Of a stretch of DNA of 64,000 nt, positions 61,619 to 64,000 are shown piece by piece (within the stretch, counting starts at the first letter, position 1; each line of letters opens with the position of its first letter). The notes beneath the pieces were generated by a model. It was not told where the DNA came from, did not search any database, and worked only from the letters and a program-made list of their open reading frames with translations. The position numbers and the translations under genes are program-made. Source of the stretch: Bog-752 sp963799395 (GTDB taxonomy: Bacteria; Actinomycetota; Thermoleophilia; UBA2241); NCBI GenBank assembly GCA_963799395.1, contig CAWCWZ010000053.1, positions 1-64,000 of the forward strand. The letters are read 5' to 3'.

Positions 61619-62914
61619 CTAGTCGCGACCGAGCACCACGGGGGCCGGCTCGGGTGGCCCATCGACGATCACGAAGGCGTCGCGCAGGAGCCCCGCGGCG
61701 GCGGCGCGCACGTCCCTGCTGCGCGCGTAGACGCTGGCCAGCCTCTCCCCCGCGCTCACCGCCTCGCCGGGCTTGGCGCCGACCACGACGCCGGCCGCCG
61801 GGTCCACCTCGTCGTCGACCCGGCTGCGACCCGCCCCCGAAAGCTGAGCCGCGCGGCCGATGGCACGGGCATCGACGGAGCCCACCCAGCCGTCGCGCGC
61901 GGCGGTGACGTGATCGCAGGCCAGGCGGTGGAACTCGCCGGGCTTGAAGCGCCCGCCCTGCACGGCCACCCAGCGCTCGAACCACTCGGCCGCCTGGCCG
62001 GAAGCGAGCGCGCGCTCCGCGCGCGCTCGCCCTTCGCCCTCGTCGACCCCGAGATCGGAGAGTGCGAGCAGCGCGGCGGCCAGGGCGAGGACGACCTCGC
62101 GCACGTCGTCTGGCCCGCCCCCGCACAGCACCTCCCAGGCCTCCTCGACTTCGAGCCGGTTGCCGACGCTGCGACCCAGCGGCGCGGCCATCGACGTGTA
62201 GAGGCAGGTGACCTTACGCCCGTAGCTTTCGCCGATCAGCCGGCAGAGGGCGCCCAGCGAGGCCGCCTGCTCGACGGTCTTCGTGAAAGCGCCCGAGCCG
62301 ACGGTCAGGTCGAGGACCACCGCCGAGGTGCCGCTGGCGATCTTCTTGGCCATGATACTGGCGGCGATCAGTCCCTCGCTGTCGACCGTCGCGGTGACGT
62401 CGCGCAGCGCGTAGAGGATGCGATCGGCCGGCACGAGGCGCTCGCTCTGGGAGACGACGGCGACGCCGATGCGTTCGAGCTGCCGCAAAAAGTCGCCCTG
62501 CGAGAGCTGCACGCGAAACCCGGGGATCGATTCGAGCTTGTCGAGGGTGCCGCCCGTGTGACCCAGTCCGCGACCCGACATCTTGCCGAACAGCGCCCCG
62601 CAGGACGCCACGAGAGGCGCCAGCACCAGGGTCACCTTGTCGCCCACCCCGCCGCTCGAGTGTTTGTCGAGGACCGGGCGGCCCAGTACCGAGAGATCGA
62701 GCACCTTGCCGCTCTCGACCATGGCCCGCGCGAGGCCGAGCGTCTCGTCGGGCGAGAACCCGCGCAGGACGATCGCCATGAGCAGCGCGCTCGCCTGGTA
62801 GGCGGGGATCGAGCCGTCGACGACGCCCGCGACGAAGGCGCGCAGCCTCGCCTCGTCCAGCCGCCCGCCGTCGCGCTTGCGGGCGATGATGTCGTTCACC
62901 ACGTCGATGCTCAC
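61619..62914 (-). CDS. pdp: Pyrimidine-nucleoside/thymidine phosphorylase
   Basis: 431 residues from GTG 62914, with GGAGGA upstream. The all-helical lobe and the anthranilate-phosphoribosyltransferase-like fold show DKHSSGGVGDKVTLVLAPL, KMSGRGLGHTGGTLDKLESI and ASIMAKKIASGTSAVVLD. These are the nucleoside- and phosphate-binding signatures. It splits pyrimidine nucleosides to base and sugar-1-phosphate. With punA and deoB it forms a salvage unit. Confidence 0.94.
   Translation of the reverse strand: MSIDVVNDIIARKRDGGRLDEARLRAFVAGVVDGSIPAYQASALLMAIVLRGFSPDETLGLARAMVESGKVLDLSVLGRPVLDKHSSGGVGDKVTLVLAPLVASCGALFGKMSGRGLGHTGGTLDKLESIPGFRVQLSQGDFLRQLERIGVAVVSQSERLVPADRILYALRDVTATVDSEGLIAASIMAKKIASGTSAVVLDLTVGSGAFTKTVEQAASLGALCRLIGESYGRKVTCLYTSMAAPLGRSVGNRLEVEEAWEVLCGGGPDDVREVVLALAAALLALSDLGVDEGEGRARAERALASGQAAEWFERWVAVQGGRFKPGEFHRLACDHVTAARDGWVGSVDARAIGRAAQLSGAGRSRVDDEVDPAAGVVVGAKPGEAVSAGERLASVYARSRDVRAAAAGLLRDAFVIVDGPPEPAPVVLGRD
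62004..62030. repeat. Inverted repeat, 12-bp arms, 3-nt loop, in pdp
   Basis: 62004-62015 pairs 62019-62030 around TCC. It lies in an Ala/Arg/Glu-rich surface helix and is made of GC alternations, so codon bias may explain it. Confidence 0.55.
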
Positions 62915-62936
62915 GCCGCTTCCTCCACTGCCGGCG

Positions 62937-63704
62937 CTAACCGGCCGGCGTCGCGTCGAGCCCCGCCGCAAAGGCGGCCGCCAGCACGCCCAGGCCGCCC
63001 CCGAGACCCGCGGAGAGGAGGGCACCGGCGGCCAGGACCTCCGCATGGCCGAGCGCCTCGCCCGACGCGTTGGCCACGAGCGAGAGCACGCGGACGGGCA
63101 GCCCATGGCGGATCGCCGCGTTCACCTCGGCCGCGGTCGACATGCCGACGACGTCGCCGTAGTGACGCAGCCAACGTGCCTCGGCCGGCGTCTCGTAGTG
63201 CGGTCCCGACACCGCCACGTAGCGCCCCGGCCGCGCCGGCAAGAGGGGTGCAAGGACGGCGGCCAGGCGCCGCGCCTCGGCGGCGCCGGTCACCGGCAAC
63301 ACCGGCGGTTCGTCGACGGGCGCGCCCTGCAGATCGACGACCTGCGTGACGACCACCGCCGTGCCCGCCGTCAGGGTCGGGTCGAGGGCTCCCGAGGCGT
63401 TGGTGAGCAGCAGGCCGCGCACACCGCAAGCGGCCAGGTCGTCGACCGGCCGCGAGAGCTCCGCGGCGCTCCAGCCCTCGTACAGATGGGGGCGCCCGCA
63501 GGCCAGCAGGAGGCGCAGCTCACGGCCCTTGTCCGGCGCCCAGCGGGCCACCAGCAGGCGGTTGGGGTGGCCGGCGACGAACGTCGCCGGCCACCCCAGA
63601 TCGGCGTAGTCGATCTCGTCGATCACCTCGGCGCCGCCGGGCACGAGCGCGAGGCCCGAGCCGAAGACGATCGCCAGGTCACCCCGCGGGAGCCGCACGG
63701 TCAC
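62937..63704 (-). CDS. punA: Purine-nucleoside phosphorylase
   Basis: 255 residues from GTG 63704. IVFGSGLAL is the phosphate loop and the VAGHPN His and the LLLTNASGALDP strand follow. VAVSGPHYETPAEARWLR and VGMSTAAEVNAA are the class I trimeric PNP signatures. The enzyme splits purine nucleosides with phosphate. It lies 22 bp upstream of pdp. Residues 36-47 are coded by a perfect 17-bp-arm palindrome. Confidence 0.94.
   Translation of the reverse strand: MTVRLPRGDLAIVFGSGLALVPGGAEVIDEIDYADLGWPATFVAGHPNRLLVARWAPDKGRELRLLLACGRPHLYEGWSAAELSRPVDDLAACGVRGLLLTNASGALDPTLTAGTAVVVTQVVDLQGAPVDEPPVLPVTGAAEARRLAAVLAPLLPARPGRYVAVSGPHYETPAEARWLRHYGDVVGMSTAAEVNAAIRHGLPVRVLSLVANASGEALGHAEVLAAGALLSAGLGGGLGVLAAAFAAGLDATPAG
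63563..63598. repeat. Perfect inverted repeat, 17-bp arms, 2-nt loop, in punA
   Basis: 63563-63579 and 63582-63598 are exact reverse complements around AA. They encode LGWPATFVAGHP near the N-terminus, with no insertion. Confidence 0.8.
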
Positions 63705-63765
63705 GGCCGCGCCCTCTGCCCGCCGTCACCTTGGGAGGCTCCGCCGCGCCCGCGCCGGGTCGAGG

Positions 63766-64000
63766 TCATGGGATGACCGACCCGCCGAGCGGCGGCTCGA
63801 GGCCGGTGAGACACCGGTAAGCGGTCGCCCCGACGTCCTCGAAGAGACCGTCGTAGCGGCCGCCGCGCAGGCCCCAGGCCAGCAGCGGCGCGTACTCGCG
63901 GGAGTGGTCGGTGCTCGCCGTGGTCGGATCGACGCCGTGGTCGGCGCACCAGATCGCGAGGTCGCCGGGGGCGAGCTCGCGGAGCAGGCCGGGCACGGCT
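63766..64000 (-). CDS. deoB: Phosphopentomutase (C-terminal fragment)
   Basis: Only the last ~78 codons are in the window; the gene continues beyond the right edge. IWCADHGVDPTTASTDHSRE is the C-terminal metal-binding motif of alkaline-phosphatase-type phosphopentomutases, followed by YAPLLAWGLRGG. The enzyme converts deoxyribose- or ribose-1-phosphate to the 5-phosphate, the step after PunA and Pdp. It lies 61 bp upstream of punA. Confidence 0.88.
   Translation of the reverse strand, partial: AVPGLLRELAPGDLAIWCADHGVDPTTASTDHSREYAPLLAWGLRGGRYDGLFEDVGATAYRCLTGLEPPLGGSVIP

Overview
The window is very GC-rich and densely coded. Most genes are on the minus strand, and GTG/TTG starts and 4-base ATGA/GTGA overlaps are common. 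It reads as a deep-branching actinobacterium, perhaps of the Thermoleophilia type. That placement is inference. It rests on a DUF177 gene followed by a SepIVA-like coiled-coil gene, a WhiG/FliA-type sigma factor beside rpsB, a short EF-Ts, and the rseP-to-smc gene order. No prophage, insertion sequence, CRISPR array or rRNA was seen. Layout: 1-2.9 kb holds a partial CDP-alcohol phosphatidyltransferase, tRNA-Pro(GGG), an AroB-family cyclase, an SDR and an XRE regulator. 3.0-4.8 kb is proS. 5.0-12.6 kb (plus strand) is a glycan locus: two GT4 glycosyltransferases, a polyprenyl glycosylphosphotransferase, a UDP-glucuronate decarboxylase-like enzyme and a DUF2723 membrane protein. 12.6-32.1 kb (minus strand) is a long surface-polysaccharide island: secreted GH-A hydrolase, ispG, a GalE-like epimerase, a broken membrane glycosyltransferase, GT2, GtrA, FkbM, a NeuB-family synthase, methyltransferase, HAD, a ThDP enzyme, an NAD-dependent epimerase, GT87 and rfbH-rfbG-rfbF. 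32.3-64 kb is a core housekeeping block: rseP, dxr, cdsA, uppS, frr, pyrH, tsf, rpsB, sigma factor, xerC, dprA, comM, yraN, rnhB, lepB, rplS, trmD, rimM, khpA, rpsP, ffh, GNAT, ftsY, smc, rnc, acpP, plsX, a Pta-N-like protein, rpmF, DUF177, sepIVA, coaD, rsmD, pdp, punA and deoB. How the island may work: RfbF, RfbG and RfbH make a CDP-3,6-dideoxy-4-ketohexose. The nearby ThDP enzyme and NAD-dependent epimerase are placed as YerE/YerF-like enzymes would be, suggesting a branched yersiniose-like sugar. Glycosyltransferases would assemble the glycan on an undecaprenyl carrier, and UppS, CdsA and the isoprenoid genes supply the lipid side. Two sequence-level signals stand out. First, there are unusually many long, perfect inverted repeats with tiny loops, with arms of 15-25 bp, mostly inside genes; three sit exactly where the protein has an in-frame insertion relative to its family. 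Second, single-base frame disruptions occur in universally essential genes (rpsB, ffh, ftsY, smc, trmD), which points to uncorrected assembly indels rather than biology, so other broken genes here should be read with that in mind.
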